In this document: positions 1 to 9,304 of the stretch, piece after piece
Position numbering within the stretch: the stretch's first letter is position 1
Layout of the letters: each line of letters begins with the position of its first letter
The notes under the pieces: model-generated
Told to the model about the DNA's origin: nothing
The model's database searches: none
What the model saw: only the letters and a program-made list of their open reading frames with translations
Origin: Blepharisma japonicum
Lineage: Eukaryota; Ciliophora; Heterotrichea; Heterotrichida; Blepharismidae
DNA length: 64,000 nt
Reading direction: 5' to 3'
Assembly (NCBI GenBank): GCA_949751835.1
Contig: CATKHK010000008.1
Span: 680,264-744,263, forward strand
Program-made: the position numbers and the translations under genes

Positions 1-314
1 CAGAGTACTCTCCAAAACTAATAGATGGGCCATTGGACGGGTATTTTTCTGACAGAACTTACGTGACACAATATTATTTAAAAGTTGTGCCTGCAATTTT
101 ACCATCTGGGGCAAGATATTATGAGTCTTCTGGTCACCAAAATATAGTTCCAGGAGTTCATCCTCCAGAGATATCCTTTTCTTATGATGTGGACCCGATT
201 ACTACTAAATATTCAAACCCAAAATCTTTTTCAGAGTACATAGTAAGCTTGTGTGCACTTATAGGGGGTTGGTATGCAATAACCTTATTGATTTCAAGAA
301 TCTTAATAAAATAA
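1..314 (+). CDS. ERGIC3/Erv46-like ER-Golgi cargo receptor, C-terminal part
   Basis: The gene enters from the left edge in frame 3 (first full codon at base 3) and ends at a TAA at 312-314, so only about 103 C-terminal residues are present. The visible part matches the end of the ERGIC-2/3 (Erv41/Erv46) family. It starts with a V-T-Q-Y-Y-L-K-V-V-P segment. A lumenal stretch follows that closes with S-Y-D-V-D-P-I, then the F-x-x-Y-I-V-S-L-C-A-L-I-G-G motif leading into the last membrane helix. A short I-L-I-K tail ends the protein. The family cycles between ER and Golgi and helps recruit cargo into COPII vesicles, which fits the SEC23 gene elsewhere in the window. The mammalian KKxx-like retrieval tail is not obvious. 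Which ERGIC paralogue this is cannot be settled from the fragment. Confidence 0.75.
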   Translation, partial: EYSPKLIDGPLDGYFSDRTYVTQYYLKVVPAILPSGARYYESSGHQNIVPGVHPPEISFSYDVDPITTKYSNPKSFSEYIVSLCALIGGWYAITLLISRILIK

Positions 315-358
315 CACATTAATAGGAATTTTATTTATTACAAAAAATTAATAGAAAA

Positions 359-943
359 TTACTTTGTTGTATACATCATAGAAATTTGATATGATTTTGA
401 TAATCGTTTTTCTGAGGTACTTTCTGGCATTCTTGCTATATCATTATTATCTTGGTTTTTCATAATTGATCGCCAGCCAGTAGATCTTATGGTTTCGTTT
501 TTACTTTCTTGAGTGTCTGTATATTTTTTAATTGGGGATTCAAGGGTGACGTCTATTAAATGAAGTGGAGATGCTCGACAATGAGGACAAACTACTTCAA
601 AATTAAGAAACTTTGTTTTTAGATCTGTCGCACATTGGAGGCAAATATAGTTTTTACAACATTTAGTTGTTAAAATACTTGTAAAATATTTAAAACATAT
701 AGGACAATTGTAAGGGAAGAAATTGCTTTGGGTCATAGATGGGGTATGATCAAGGGCTTTGACATCATCTTTAGAATATTTTGAATCTATAATAACTTTT
801 CTTCTAGAACAGGCATTTGGCATTGGCGGCCTTAAATGAATAACAGTTGGGGGTTCGATTGTGGTGGCTCGAGTCAATATTTGAGTTCGAACCATATGCC
901 TAGTCGTTCTAACTTCTTTTGATGATGCACATATGCAGCCCAT
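359..943 (-). CDS. Small RING-finger protein with N-terminal acylation-like motif
   Basis: A 194-residue protein starting with Met-Gly-Cys-Ile-Cys. Such a start is typical of N-myristoylated and palmitoylated proteins, so membrane anchoring is inferred. Residues about 80-122 form a C3HC4-type zinc finger: C-P-I-C, then C-C at the middle ligands, C-L-Q-C, and C-P-H-C near the end. This is the RING signature of many E3 ubiquitin ligases. The rest is basic, Ser/Thr-rich and probably disordered. It converges with the ERGIC-like gene, with 44 bp between the stop codons. No substrate-binding domain is visible, so any ligase role rests on the RING alone. Confidence 0.65.
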   Translation of the reverse strand: MGCICASSKEVRTTRHMVRTQILTRATTIEPPTVIHLRPPMPNACSRRKVIIDSKYSKDDVKALDHTPSMTQSNFFPYNCPICFKYFTSILTTKCCKNYICLQCATDLKTKFLNFEVVCPHCRASPLHLIDVTLESPIKKYTDTQESKNETIRSTGWRSIMKNQDNNDIARMPESTSEKRLSKSYQISMMYTTK

Positions 944-1183
944 TTTTAAACAATAAAATTACTATGTCAGATATAAGAAAACGGCATTAATTATAATTTT
1001 AATTGTTTAAAGAGCATCCTGAAATAAATAATTAACGGTTATTTTTTCTTCATTCTTGTTAAAGTTAAAATTGATTTTAAATTTTTCAAAAATGTATTAA
1101 TATAAATTTATAAATTGCTAAAATAAGAGAAAAATTATTCATTAAATAAACGTAATCAAATTTATTAATAAAAAAATTTAAAG

Positions 1184-1852
1184 ATGAATATCAGAATTGA
1201 AGCATTACTAATTATAGCAAGCGGCATTTTAAGAATATCTAGCTTTCTTTTTGACGCGTATTATTTATATTCACAATCTTTTACTTCTGACATAGTCAGA
1301 TTATTTTGTGCTATTTTTTTGTTTGCTCCTATGGCGTTATTGTTTGTTATAATACTCTTTTGCTTTGTCAAAGATTTATTTTGCAAAAATTGGAAGCACA
1401 ATTGTGGACAATTTTGCTTGGGACTTTTAATTTGTATTGGTGAGCCTATTGGCTTAAGTTTTTTTATTTTTGGGATTACTTTGCTTATTGTGAAAGGAAC
1501 CGAACGTGATTTTTATATGGTGGATGCACTCGCAAGGGTTTCAAGTTTAAATGATGGAGTTTTGGAGTCGTTTCCTCAGATGATTCTGCAGTCGTATAAT
1601 AATGGAAAACTTGATAATTGAAGCTGATTTACAATTACGTCAATCAGCATTTCTGCACTTTCTTTTATGTACACTTGCCTTAAGCTTGTGAACGATTTAG
1701 ATAAAATCAAGCATTTTGAAGCTGTATCACAATTTATTAGGCAAAGTGTTGCCCCTTCGACAGCATCGCAGCCGCAAGATAATGTAAATAAGAAGTCACC
1801 AATTGAAAGTATAGATGTTTATGATTTTAGCTCAGAAGAATATCCCAGATAA
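1184..1852 (+). CDS. Multi-pass membrane protein, possibly XK-related (XKR-like)
   Basis: The reading frame runs from ATG 1184 to TAA 1852 (222 residues) if two TGA codons at 1619-1621 and 1625-1627 are read as Trp. Four or five hydrophobic segments are visible (residues about 5-25, 38-65, 78-105 and 148-165). Around residues 115-135 the sequence S-L-N-D-G-V-L-E-S-F-P-Q-M-I-L-Q-S-Y resembles the conserved E-S-x-P-Q-L-x-L-Q-x-Y motif of XK-related proteins. This is followed by W-x-W and a Ser/Ile-rich helix, also reminiscent of that family. XKR proteins are plasma-membrane lipid scramblases or scramblase-like. This protein is shorter than animal XKR proteins and has a Ser/Asn-rich acidic tail. 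The family call is tentative, but the membrane topology is clear. Confidence 0.5.
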
Positions 1853-1942
1853 TAATAAAAAATAGCAATTAATAACATTGAAAATGGATAAATAGTTTAA
1901 AATCATTAAGCCAAAAATTTAAATATGTTGATGGTTAATATG

Positions 1943-3547
1943 TTAAATCCCTCCAGACAATGTGATTAATAGCGCACTAACATTATCGGCTGTTCTTCTT
2001 GAATGTGTTGCTTCACTAACGATATCTTTTATCACTCTTTGTGGATCCTGTTCACAAAGAGGCATTTTTCTCAATTTGTCTCTCACAAGCCTTACTAATT
2101 CTTGATTTGTATAGGCTTCATAAAGTCCATCACATCCTATAATAATAAATTCATCAGAAGATGTTATTGGGATAATATGGATTTCTGGCTCATTGCTTAC
2201 TAGTGACCCAGTAGTTTCCTCACTTTCTGAAGCTATTTTTAGCTCAAAATCTCCAAAAGCTCTTGAGACTGCAAGTTTTCCTTGAACTCTTCCAAATAGA
2301 ACAACCCCTCCATTGGCTTCTATGCGCTTGGTTTCTTCAGGGAGTTGAGGTTTGTGGTCTCGACTGAGTTGGATTGCTTGGCCATTTTGTGAAAGAATAA
2401 TTCTGCTATCACCTAAATTGCAAATGACCATTTTATCTTCCACTATCATACAAACCACAGCTGCAGAGCCCATGAATTTTCCAATTTCATAATATTGATC
2501 ACAAAAAGATTGGTCACACTCTATAAAAGCGTCTATTAATGGCTGTCTCCAATTTTCTACAACAGATTCCCCTTTTATATGTTTTTTAATAATTTTATGC
2601 AAATTTTCTTTTAAAAAATCCGCACAATTTGATCCTCCGTGCCCATCAAATACAGCATAATAGCTTACTGTTTCAAAAGGACTAATATATAAATTATGAA
2701 TAATCTGATCTGCATCTTCCATTGTAGGCCTTAATCCTTTTTCAGAAAATCTCCCAACGTTATATCTGCAGCATTCAAATTCAAGTTTTCCAATACGAAA
2801 AGCACAGCCTGGGATTAGCTGAAATTCTTCTCCTGCGTTTAATTTTCTATACACATTAAAAGTGTTTTCATCAAGATTTACCAAATAAAACTTGCTATTT
2901 ACAAAGCAAAACTGAGCCTGATATGGGCTTAAATTAGGAATAGTGATGTCAGTGTCTGGTGAACTTCCAACATAAACTGGTTCCCAGCCCACTGTGAATT
3001 CAAGCTCAGGCACAAAAATGCGGATACATTTAATAGTTCATGGAAGTTCTCTAATTTCGTGGATTGCGTTAGAAACTTTTTCAATAGTTTGGCCATCTAG
3101 CTTTAAATTTTCTATATCTGCACTTAGCAAAGTTTGAAGTGTCCATTCTTCTCCTAGAGAGTTTATAATTTCTTTTAGATCATATTTTTCAATTCAATAA
3201 TCATCTAAGCTTTTTTCTTCGCCTTCCATCACTTCAAAATCAAAAGGTCCTATCCTTATAATATTTCCTATATTTATTTCTTCGCCAATATTGTTGGTTT
3301 GCTGGACTTTTATTCAAGTTCCTGAAGAGGTATTGAGATCAGAGAGAAAATACTTATCGACTTTCTTTAGAATTCTGGCGTGCAGAGGGTCAAGACCAGC
3401 TTTTTCAATTGACATAGTCAAATCGTAATCTCTTGGATCTCCAGAACCGAATGTTTCGCCTTCTGGCTAAATAGTGATTACGTTTGGGTTTACATATAAA
3501 AATCTTCCTTTAAAAAGTCCATCGGTGCATCTGAGCACTATCTCCAT
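1943..3547 (-). CDS. Double-FHA PP2C-type protein phosphatase
   Basis: The gene starts at ATG 3547. A first exon of 22 codons is followed by a 15-nt GT...AG intron at 3467-3481 and then an open frame to TAA at 1943, giving 529 residues with TGA read as Trp. Two forkhead-associated-like segments lie at the N-terminus (about residues 1-105 and 175-260). The first contains a G-S-G-D motif, a H-A-R-I strand and L-N-T-S-S-G-T-W. The second contains Y-V-G-S-S-P-D-T-D. The PP2C domain follows (about 265-525) with R-P-T-M-E-D-A, F-D-G-H-G-G, G-D-S-R, S-R-A-F-G-D and G-C-D-G-L-Y, so all Mg2+/Mn2+ ligand motifs are present. FHA domains bind phosphothreonine, so targeting to phosphorylated partners is inferred. 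An ATG at 3013 would give only the second FHA plus the phosphatase. Confidence 0.8.
3467..3481 (-). other. 15-nt spliceosomal intron in the FHA-PP2C gene
   Basis: Read on the minus strand it is GTAATCACTATTTAG, with GT and AG ends. It contains an in-frame TAG. Removing the 15 bases joins two FHA-domain exons in the same phase. Confidence 0.75.
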
Positions 3548-4155
3548 GTTTTTCTTACTTTAATTCCTGACTAAAATATACATTATCGGTTTAATAGTAA
3601 ATTGGAAGGATTTGCTAAGGATTTTAAATATAAAATAATTTGCATAAGGGATAAATTCTGAGTTAACAGTTTATTATATAGTGCTATAAATAGGAATTAA
3701 AAGATAAATGAAAATAATCAATAAATAGTCTTAGCTTATAATATGATAAAGTAAATATTTTGAATTTAAGAGGGAAAAATAAATGTTTAAATAATAATGA
3801 GCTTTTGAGAACAATATAAAATTTGCTGTATCTAGGTAGTTTAGAAGACACCTTAAGCATAATAATATTAAGCCTTCAAATAATCGATATTTTAGATTAG
3901 GATAAGCTGAAGATATACTTAAACATGAATTATCGATTAAAAAGTAAAATTGTCCCATGTTTTAAGGTCAGTTTTACTTTGCAGAATTTTTATTTTTTAT
4001 TTAATTATTGCTCATTTAATTATTAATCATTTATTTTCTTAAAATAGATCAGCCAGTTATTTTAATTCAGAAAATTTAGTATTTTTAATAGCATATAGCT
4101 TATCGCTATTTTTAACTCAGCATTTATTGATATATATCTTTTCTTTTATAAAAAA
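3548..4155. other. Intergenic region, no gene recognised
   Basis: This is an A+T-rich spacer of about 600 bp upstream of the FHA-PP2C gene and downstream of the RING/MORN gene. A 75-codon minus-strand frame (3731-3958) is present, but it has no domain and its composition is that of random A+T-rich sequence. No tRNA or other structured RNA was recognised. Confidence 0.5.
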
Positions 4156-5664
4156 TTAAGCGATTTTCTCTCCATGCCTCCACTCTCCTTCTATATGATT
4201 TCCATCTTTATCAATCAAAGTTCCTTTGCCATGCTGCTTCCCATCGAGTCAGCCTCCATTATATGAAGCTCCATCAGATCATGTAAACATTCCTTGTCCA
4301 CACATCTTATTATCGCTCCAAAACCCAAAATACTTGCTTTTATTACTAAAAGTATAAACCCCGCTCCCATTGAATTTATCCTCAAAAAAATTCCCTTCAT
4401 AAACGTCTCCATTTTTTTTGATTAATCTCCCATATCCAGTCCTCTTATCATTTTTTCAATATCCAATATACTGGTCTCCATTATTCCATGTATAAATTCC
4501 TCTGCCATTTTTTTGGCCTTCATTATTATATTGGCCCGTGTATATATCGCCGCTTTCTAATATTTCTGACAAATTTAGTTCTTTCGGCATCCCATGATTA
4601 CTATAAAATTCAAATGGAGGGAGAGTATCTTCTGTAGGCTTGGTGTGGTTATTTAGAGACGTTAAAACATCGTCTCAGTTAACAACTGATGATTTTCTGG
4701 TATGATTTTCTTTATTTTCTTCAATAATGTTGCTAATAGCTAACTCAATGTCATATATGCCATGTGCAGGAAGCTTAAATGATTTGTCAGCGATTAGATC
4801 CCTGTAATTAACTTTAGCTTTTAATTGGTCTAAAAACTTATAGGCTGAAGCAAGAGACGGAGGCTTGGCAGTGGTTTGAGATTTTGTATCACAGCTAAGC
4901 TTTTCTACTATGCTTGCACTATTAAAATGCTGCTTTATTTTAGCTACTTCTGTAAGTGAATCAGAAAGGTTTACAAACTTTGAAGCAAGCTCTACTTTAA
5001 GATTGCCCACTTCTAAAACTTCATCCAAATCCTGGACCTGTTTTATGCAAGCCAAAGTTCCTTCTTTGATATCTTTAATCATTTTTGCCTCAGTTTCTTT
5101 TAATGCATGAATATGAGAATCTACAAGTAAATTAATTTGTTCAATAATCGAATTTATATCATTTAATGACTTTTTATATTCATTGATTGAACTCTCAATT
5201 GCTGCTTCTTGGACGTCGATAATTTTCTGCTTTTCTTCAACTATATTTAAGGTAATGGCATCACATAAGCCGAAGTAAATATGATTTTTATGCTCACTTA
5301 TACAGGTTTTGCAAAGAAACTTCTGGTCGTCTGTGCAATAATACTCAATTTCGTGCTTATGGTCACTGCAAAAATACAGATATTTTTCTCCTTTAGATAG
5401 GCTAAGAAAAGAATTATTTGTTGCTAATTCATTGGAATGTTTCGAAGTAATTTTATTGCACTGAGGGCATTGAATTTTCTTCCCTTTTGACTTCGTTTTG
5501 ATGCATTCTGCACAAATGGTATGACCACAGGTGAGAAATTTTGGAATTTTGTGTTCTGAGTCGTATTCTTTTTGGCACATAGGGCAAAGAACTGCTGGGT
5601 TTGGCTTGATTTGAATTCTATGATGTGACTCCTTTAATCAGTTTATCTTTGTCGGGACTTCCAT
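4156..5664 (-). CDS. RING / B-box / coiled-coil / MORN-repeat protein
   Basis: The frame runs from ATG 5664 to TAA 4156 (502 residues) with several TGA codons as Trp. The N-terminal RING begins C-P-M-C-Q-K and continues C-G-H-T-I-C, C-I and C-P-Q-C (about residues 26-75). Starting at the Met at 5580 would delete the first zinc ligand, so the upstream ATG is preferred. A B-box follows (C-S-D-H-K-H, C-T-D, C-K-T-C, H-K-N-H; about 100-135), then a coiled coil (about 145-260). This is the RBCC layout of TRIM E3 ligases. The C-terminal third (about 375-495) holds five or six MORN repeats of the Y-x-G-x-W/F-x-x-x-x-x-x-G-x-G type. MORN repeats often bind membranes or act as scaffolds. I know no standard name for a TRIM-MORN fusion. 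Confidence 0.75.
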
Positions 5665-6012
5665 ATTTTGAATGCTAAGAAATGTATTGGCTTTTTAGCA
5701 TATCTATCGTAATAAAATTATTTTTATTGTTATTTGGAGCTATATTAATCGTTCATAAATGAAGAAATAATAGTAAAGCTCATTTTGATTGATTAAATTC
5801 TGGAAAGCTGGGTTTTATTTTTATGACTATTATAAAAAATTCTCCAAAATGCAGTTAAATATACAAATAAGAAAAATAGAGGATACTGTTCGTTTATAAC
5901 ACCAATTTATTTGAGATTGGTTTATAAATTATATTATATAGCGTAATCTTGAGTCTTTGATTTTTAAAAATTGATATTATTGTCTTATTTATTAAATAAA
6001 CCTAACTTTAGA
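5665..6012. other. Intergenic region, no gene recognised
   Basis: About 350 bp of A+T-rich spacer upstream of the RING/MORN gene. No open frame of note, repeat or RNA gene was seen. Confidence 0.5.
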
Positions 6013-6981
6013 TTAAACTTCTTTTAATGGCTTTCTTGCTTCTGGACTCAGAGTAAAATCTTCTACTGGGAATATCAAAAGCTGCAAAAACCCTACCACA
6101 ATCATTTCTGAACACAGCAGCAAGCTGTTTGTATACGTCGTCATTTCATCAACAGTATACTTATTATCACTATCAATAACCCCTAATTCAACCAAAATCA
6201 AAATCAATAAAGGCTGAATTTCTGTAAACATCATAGAAAGCTTGATAATATAAAATTTCGTTGTAATTCCTAGTCTTTCAAGCTCAGGGATATGATGAGC
6301 AAAATGAGAAAAATTAAATAAATAGCTGAGAGCAAAGCAGGAACTGCAAAACTTAGCAATCATTGCTAAATAAGCAAGTGAGTAATGGGTTGGGCCTTTA
6401 TAGATCCAAACATCGTGGAAAAGGAAGTAAACAATGAGCTCTCCTACTCCAATTAAAAACAAAACAACTGAAAGCTGAAGCACCCCAATATAAGTTTTAG
6501 TAATATATGAATCAGCTTCTTTAGGAGTAGTCAATGGAGATGGTTTAAGGCAGAAGTAAATGCATTTTGCTTGTTTAACCCTCATTAAGCACTCTTGCCT
6601 TTCTTTTTTGGAGTATTTGTTTTCATCTCCTTCTTTGACCCATCCCATCATGCGGTCAATGTAATACATGAAAGCAATAAGACCAATGGATTTGTACATA
6701 TTAAGTAAAAACTCAAGGGTTTTTTGTTTTTCCATAGTGGATATGACAGCTAGAGCAGTCCACCCAATCAGCATTGGCATCAAGAATAAAACCATCAAAG
6801 CAATTTGAGCTTGCTTATAAATCATGTGCCTGTAGTATTTCCAAAGCTGATACAAAACTAAAAGAGTAGAGATGAATAAGACAACCCCAGACACAAAGAC
6901 TGCTGCTTTCTCTCCGAGATCACCATGGCCTCCTTCATTATTGGATGTATCTGTAGTTGTTGAATTATCTGCGTCGCTCAT
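6013..6981 (-). CDS. TMEM184 / OST-alpha (LAZ1) family seven-helix membrane protein
   Basis: A 322-residue protein with a short acidic Asn/Thr-rich N-terminus and about seven hydrophobic helices (roughly residues 28-50, 60-85, 92-108, 165-188, 200-222, 240-265 and 285-305). Family-typical elements are Y-Y-I-D-R after helix 3 (equivalent to the Y-E-x-F region) and the segment T-K-F-Y-I-I-K-L-S-M-M-F-T-E-I-Q-P. The latter corresponds to the K-F-x-x-I-K-x-x-x-F-F-x-F-W-Q signature of the solute_trans_a domain. Members include OST-alpha, TMEM184 and plant LAZ1, with roles in solute transport or endomembrane function. The usual Trp of F-W-Q is replaced. The substrate is unknown. Confidence 0.75.
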   Translation of the reverse strand: MSDADNSTTTDTSNNEGGHGDLGEKAAVFVSGVVLFISTLLVLYQLWKYYRHMIYKQAQIALMVLFLMPMLIGWTALAVISTMEKQKTLEFLLNMYKSIGLIAFMYYIDRMMGWVKEGDENKYSKKERQECLMRVKQAKCIYFCLKPSPLTTPKEADSYITKTYIGVLQLSVVLFLIGVGELIVYFLFHDVWIYKGPTHYSLAYLAMIAKFCSSCFALSYLFNFSHFAHHIPELERLGITTKFYIIKLSMMFTEIQPLLILILVELGVIDSDNKYTVDEMTTYTNSLLLCSEMIVVGFLQLLIFPVEDFTLSPEARKPLKEV

Positions 6982-7541
6982 CTTTGTTTAGTAATTATGG
7001 CTGATAAATATCTAATTTTTAGTTCTAAAAAATACTTTGTTTTGGAATATGGATTTACGTCATCTTTATTTAGAATTATTATATTGAATTAAAAGATTCT
7101 TTTTAGTTTAAATTTTATTGATACATTAAAATAAATGAAATAAAAGAGATATTGGTAATTTTATTATATTTTTTCTATTTGAAATATCTAATTTTTGATT
7201 TTCTTATAATTTCTTTAAGATAGAAGTAAGTTAATCGATATTAGAATATTAATATTTTGATAATTGCTAAACTATGAAGCTTTTTCATAAAATTTATTAT
7301 CTTTCATTGAAAATAATTTTAATTTTAAGTTTGATTTTCTTTTCTTTAAGTATACTTTATTAAAATGGAGCATAGTGTTGAAATTTATGGTTTCTTAATT
7401 ATTAAATAAATCCAAAATAAAATAAATTTAGTAATAGATACTTCTAGCAACTTTTTATTATTAAATTATGCGATCTTATCTTCTCCCTGCTTAATTTTTA
7501 GATACTTAAATACATAATTAAAATAATGCAAATAATTCATA
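6982..7541. other. Divergent intergenic region
   Basis: 560 bp of very A+T-rich DNA between two divergently oriented genes, so it should hold both promoters. No conserved box, RNA gene or coding fragment could be identified by eye. Confidence 0.5.
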
Positions 7542-8357
7542 ATGAATTTACATAAACGTTTTTTAAGCGACAATTACTTAATAGCCTCAAGTAGTACCGA
7601 TACCTGGTGGCCTTCTGTTGAAAAATCTCCTCAGCTCCCAAATCTCAGGATAAGAAAAAAGAAAAAACATCCAAAATCCGTCAGAGACATCGGCAATGAA
7701 GAAGGAATGATCAAATTAAAATCTCAGCTCCAAGAGCTCGAAGCTCTTCAATCTGAAAACAATGAAGAAGAGCCATTCTCTGATGATAAGCCTAAAAACT
7801 CATCAAGGCCTATAACAATGCAAAGCTCTCCAATGCTGGTTAAAACGTATGCAGGAGAATTCATCAACCAAAAGCGTAATATTGAAAGTGAACTTAGAAA
7901 AATGCATCACCATATAGAAGAAAACTTAAAAGTAACAAAATCCTCTACAGGGCGTAGAAGAAGGCACAAATATAATATGTCAATGCCTGTGCTTGAATAC
8001 GACAGTACACTGATGCCAACTGATTTAATTATTATGGCACAAGTCAGACGTGGACTTATGAATGAAGTCAAAAATAAAAGCATCAGTAATTTGACGTTTG
8101 AAAAAATAGAAGAAATCAAGAGGAATTATATTCCTGAACAGCTGAAAAATTTAGAAAATATTAAAGAGAATTTGCAAAAGCAAAAGCAAAAAAAAGAGCT
8201 TTTGAGTAGGAATCCACTTTCAAATGCTTCTTATCATATACTAGCGTTTGATAAAAAATCTAAAAAAAATTTAAGGCAAAGCTTGATAGAAACACTACCA
8301 GATGCTTCAAGATTTCAGGCCCACAGCAAAATCCAGACTAAAACCTTGAAGTATTAA
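7542..8357 (+). CDS. Hypothetical basic protein, coiled-coil prone
   Basis: A 271-residue open frame with no internal TGA. It is rich in Lys, Glu, Ser and Asn, with a basic patch R-K-K-K-K-H-P-K near residue 38. Helical Glu/Lys/Gln segments at about 55-75 and 205-235 look coiled-coil prone. A hydrophobic stretch around residues 145-165 includes P-T-D-L-I-I-M-A-Q-V-R-R-G. No family was recognised. It lies 88 bp upstream of another hypothetical gene of similar character on the same strand. Confidence 0.55.
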   Translation: MNLHKRFLSDNYLIASSSTDTWWPSVEKSPQLPNLRIRKKKKHPKSVRDIGNEEGMIKLKSQLQELEALQSENNEEEPFSDDKPKNSSRPITMQSSPMLVKTYAGEFINQKRNIESELRKMHHHIEENLKVTKSSTGRRRRHKYNMSMPVLEYDSTLMPTDLIIMAQVRRGLMNEVKNKSISNLTFEKIEEIKRNYIPEQLKNLENIKENLQKQKQKKELLSRNPLSNASYHILAFDKKSKKNLRQSLIETLPDASRFQAHSKIQTKTLKY

Positions 8358-8445
8358 TTTAATTTTTGTTAAATAAAATCCAAGCTTAAACTTCGCTATA
8401 AAATAAAATTGATAAATGTATCAAAGCCCTATATAATTTCCTCTC

Positions 8446-9186
8446 ATGAAGATAAGCAATGTGATACTAGTCCAAGGTCAACAACTGACCAACAAACTAG
8501 TCAACGAAACTTCATCAGGTACTATTTTCTTCGAAAAAGACCTTAATCACTTAAAACCTCCACTTTTGCCTCACCAAATTCTTCATTATCTCAGAGCACC
8601 CCAATTTATTCCGAATCCTGAAAATTTCAACCAATCTAAGCCTTTATATGAAGATTATATAGCACGAAGGCATAGTGTCAGAGAGTTTACCCCTTTAAGC
8701 ATTGAAAATGAGCATAGTCCTGTTATGAGATATTTATCATTATTAACGAATGATCCTATGATGAAAAGATCTATGAGTTTATTACGAGATTCCCAAAAAG
8801 TTGATGAAATAAAATCTTTACAAAAGCCTCATATGCCACAACTTGTGGCCAGACCTTATAGTCCTTATAGGCCTCAAATCCAAAAACGAGCTATTGGTAA
8901 AAAGCAAAATATAAATAATTCTAAAGACAATAAGAAAATAAAAACAAAGAGAAATGTGAAAAAAGAAATTAATGGGAATGCAGAGTCAAGGAGGGCGAGA
9001 AATGAAAATAAAGCAAGGATTAGAAATCCAAGCTTTAATAGATTGCCTAAACCTAAAGAAGAAATGATAAATTTTAAACCTAGAATTCAAAAAAATCACG
9101 AAATCAATTTAAGGATCCAAAAAAGATCAAATTCTCAGCCTCAAATAAGCCGAATTGGCTGGGAAAAGTTAAAAGTTCATTTATAA
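8446..9186 (+). CDS. Hypothetical basic low-complexity protein
   Basis: A 246-residue protein. Its first half has several Pro-rich motifs (L-K-P-P-L-L-P-H-Q, P-Q-F-I-P-N-P, R-P-Y-S-P-Y-R-P). Its second half is a highly basic Lys/Arg/Asn-rich tail, ending in an I-G-W-E-K-L motif. No domain was recognised and the tail is probably disordered. It is not the continuation of the upstream gene: the intervening 88 bp contain stops in all frames and no intron of the usual size restores a frame. Confidence 0.55.
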   Translation: MKISNVILVQGQQLTNKLVNETSSGTIFFEKDLNHLKPPLLPHQILHYLRAPQFIPNPENFNQSKPLYEDYIARRHSVREFTPLSIENEHSPVMRYLSLLTNDPMMKRSMSLLRDSQKVDEIKSLQKPHMPQLVARPYSPYRPQIQKRAIGKKQNINNSKDNKKIKTKRNVKKEINGNAESRRARNENKARIRNPSFNRLPKPKEEMINFKPRIQKNHEINLRIQKRSNSQPQISRIGWEKLKVHL

Positions 9187-9304
9187 ATGAAAATTAATTT
9201 ATTTTACTATTTATTTTATAAATTAAATCTTCACCCTAAAATCAGAAAAATAGTCAAGCTAATGCAATTCATTTACAATTTCTAATTAACACTTTAAACA
9301 TTTG

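Noticed and set aside
886-900. ggttcgaa-like tRNA T-loop motif
   Set aside because: It lies inside the RING-protein coding sequence and no cloverleaf can be drawn around it.
3731-3958. 75-codon minus-strand open frame in the spacer between two genes
   Set aside because: No domain, composition like random A+T-rich sequence, and no sign of conservation or a start context.
4215-4412. Minus-strand 65-codon frame within the RING/MORN gene
   Set aside because: It is an out-of-frame shadow; the MORN repeats are in a different frame at the same place.
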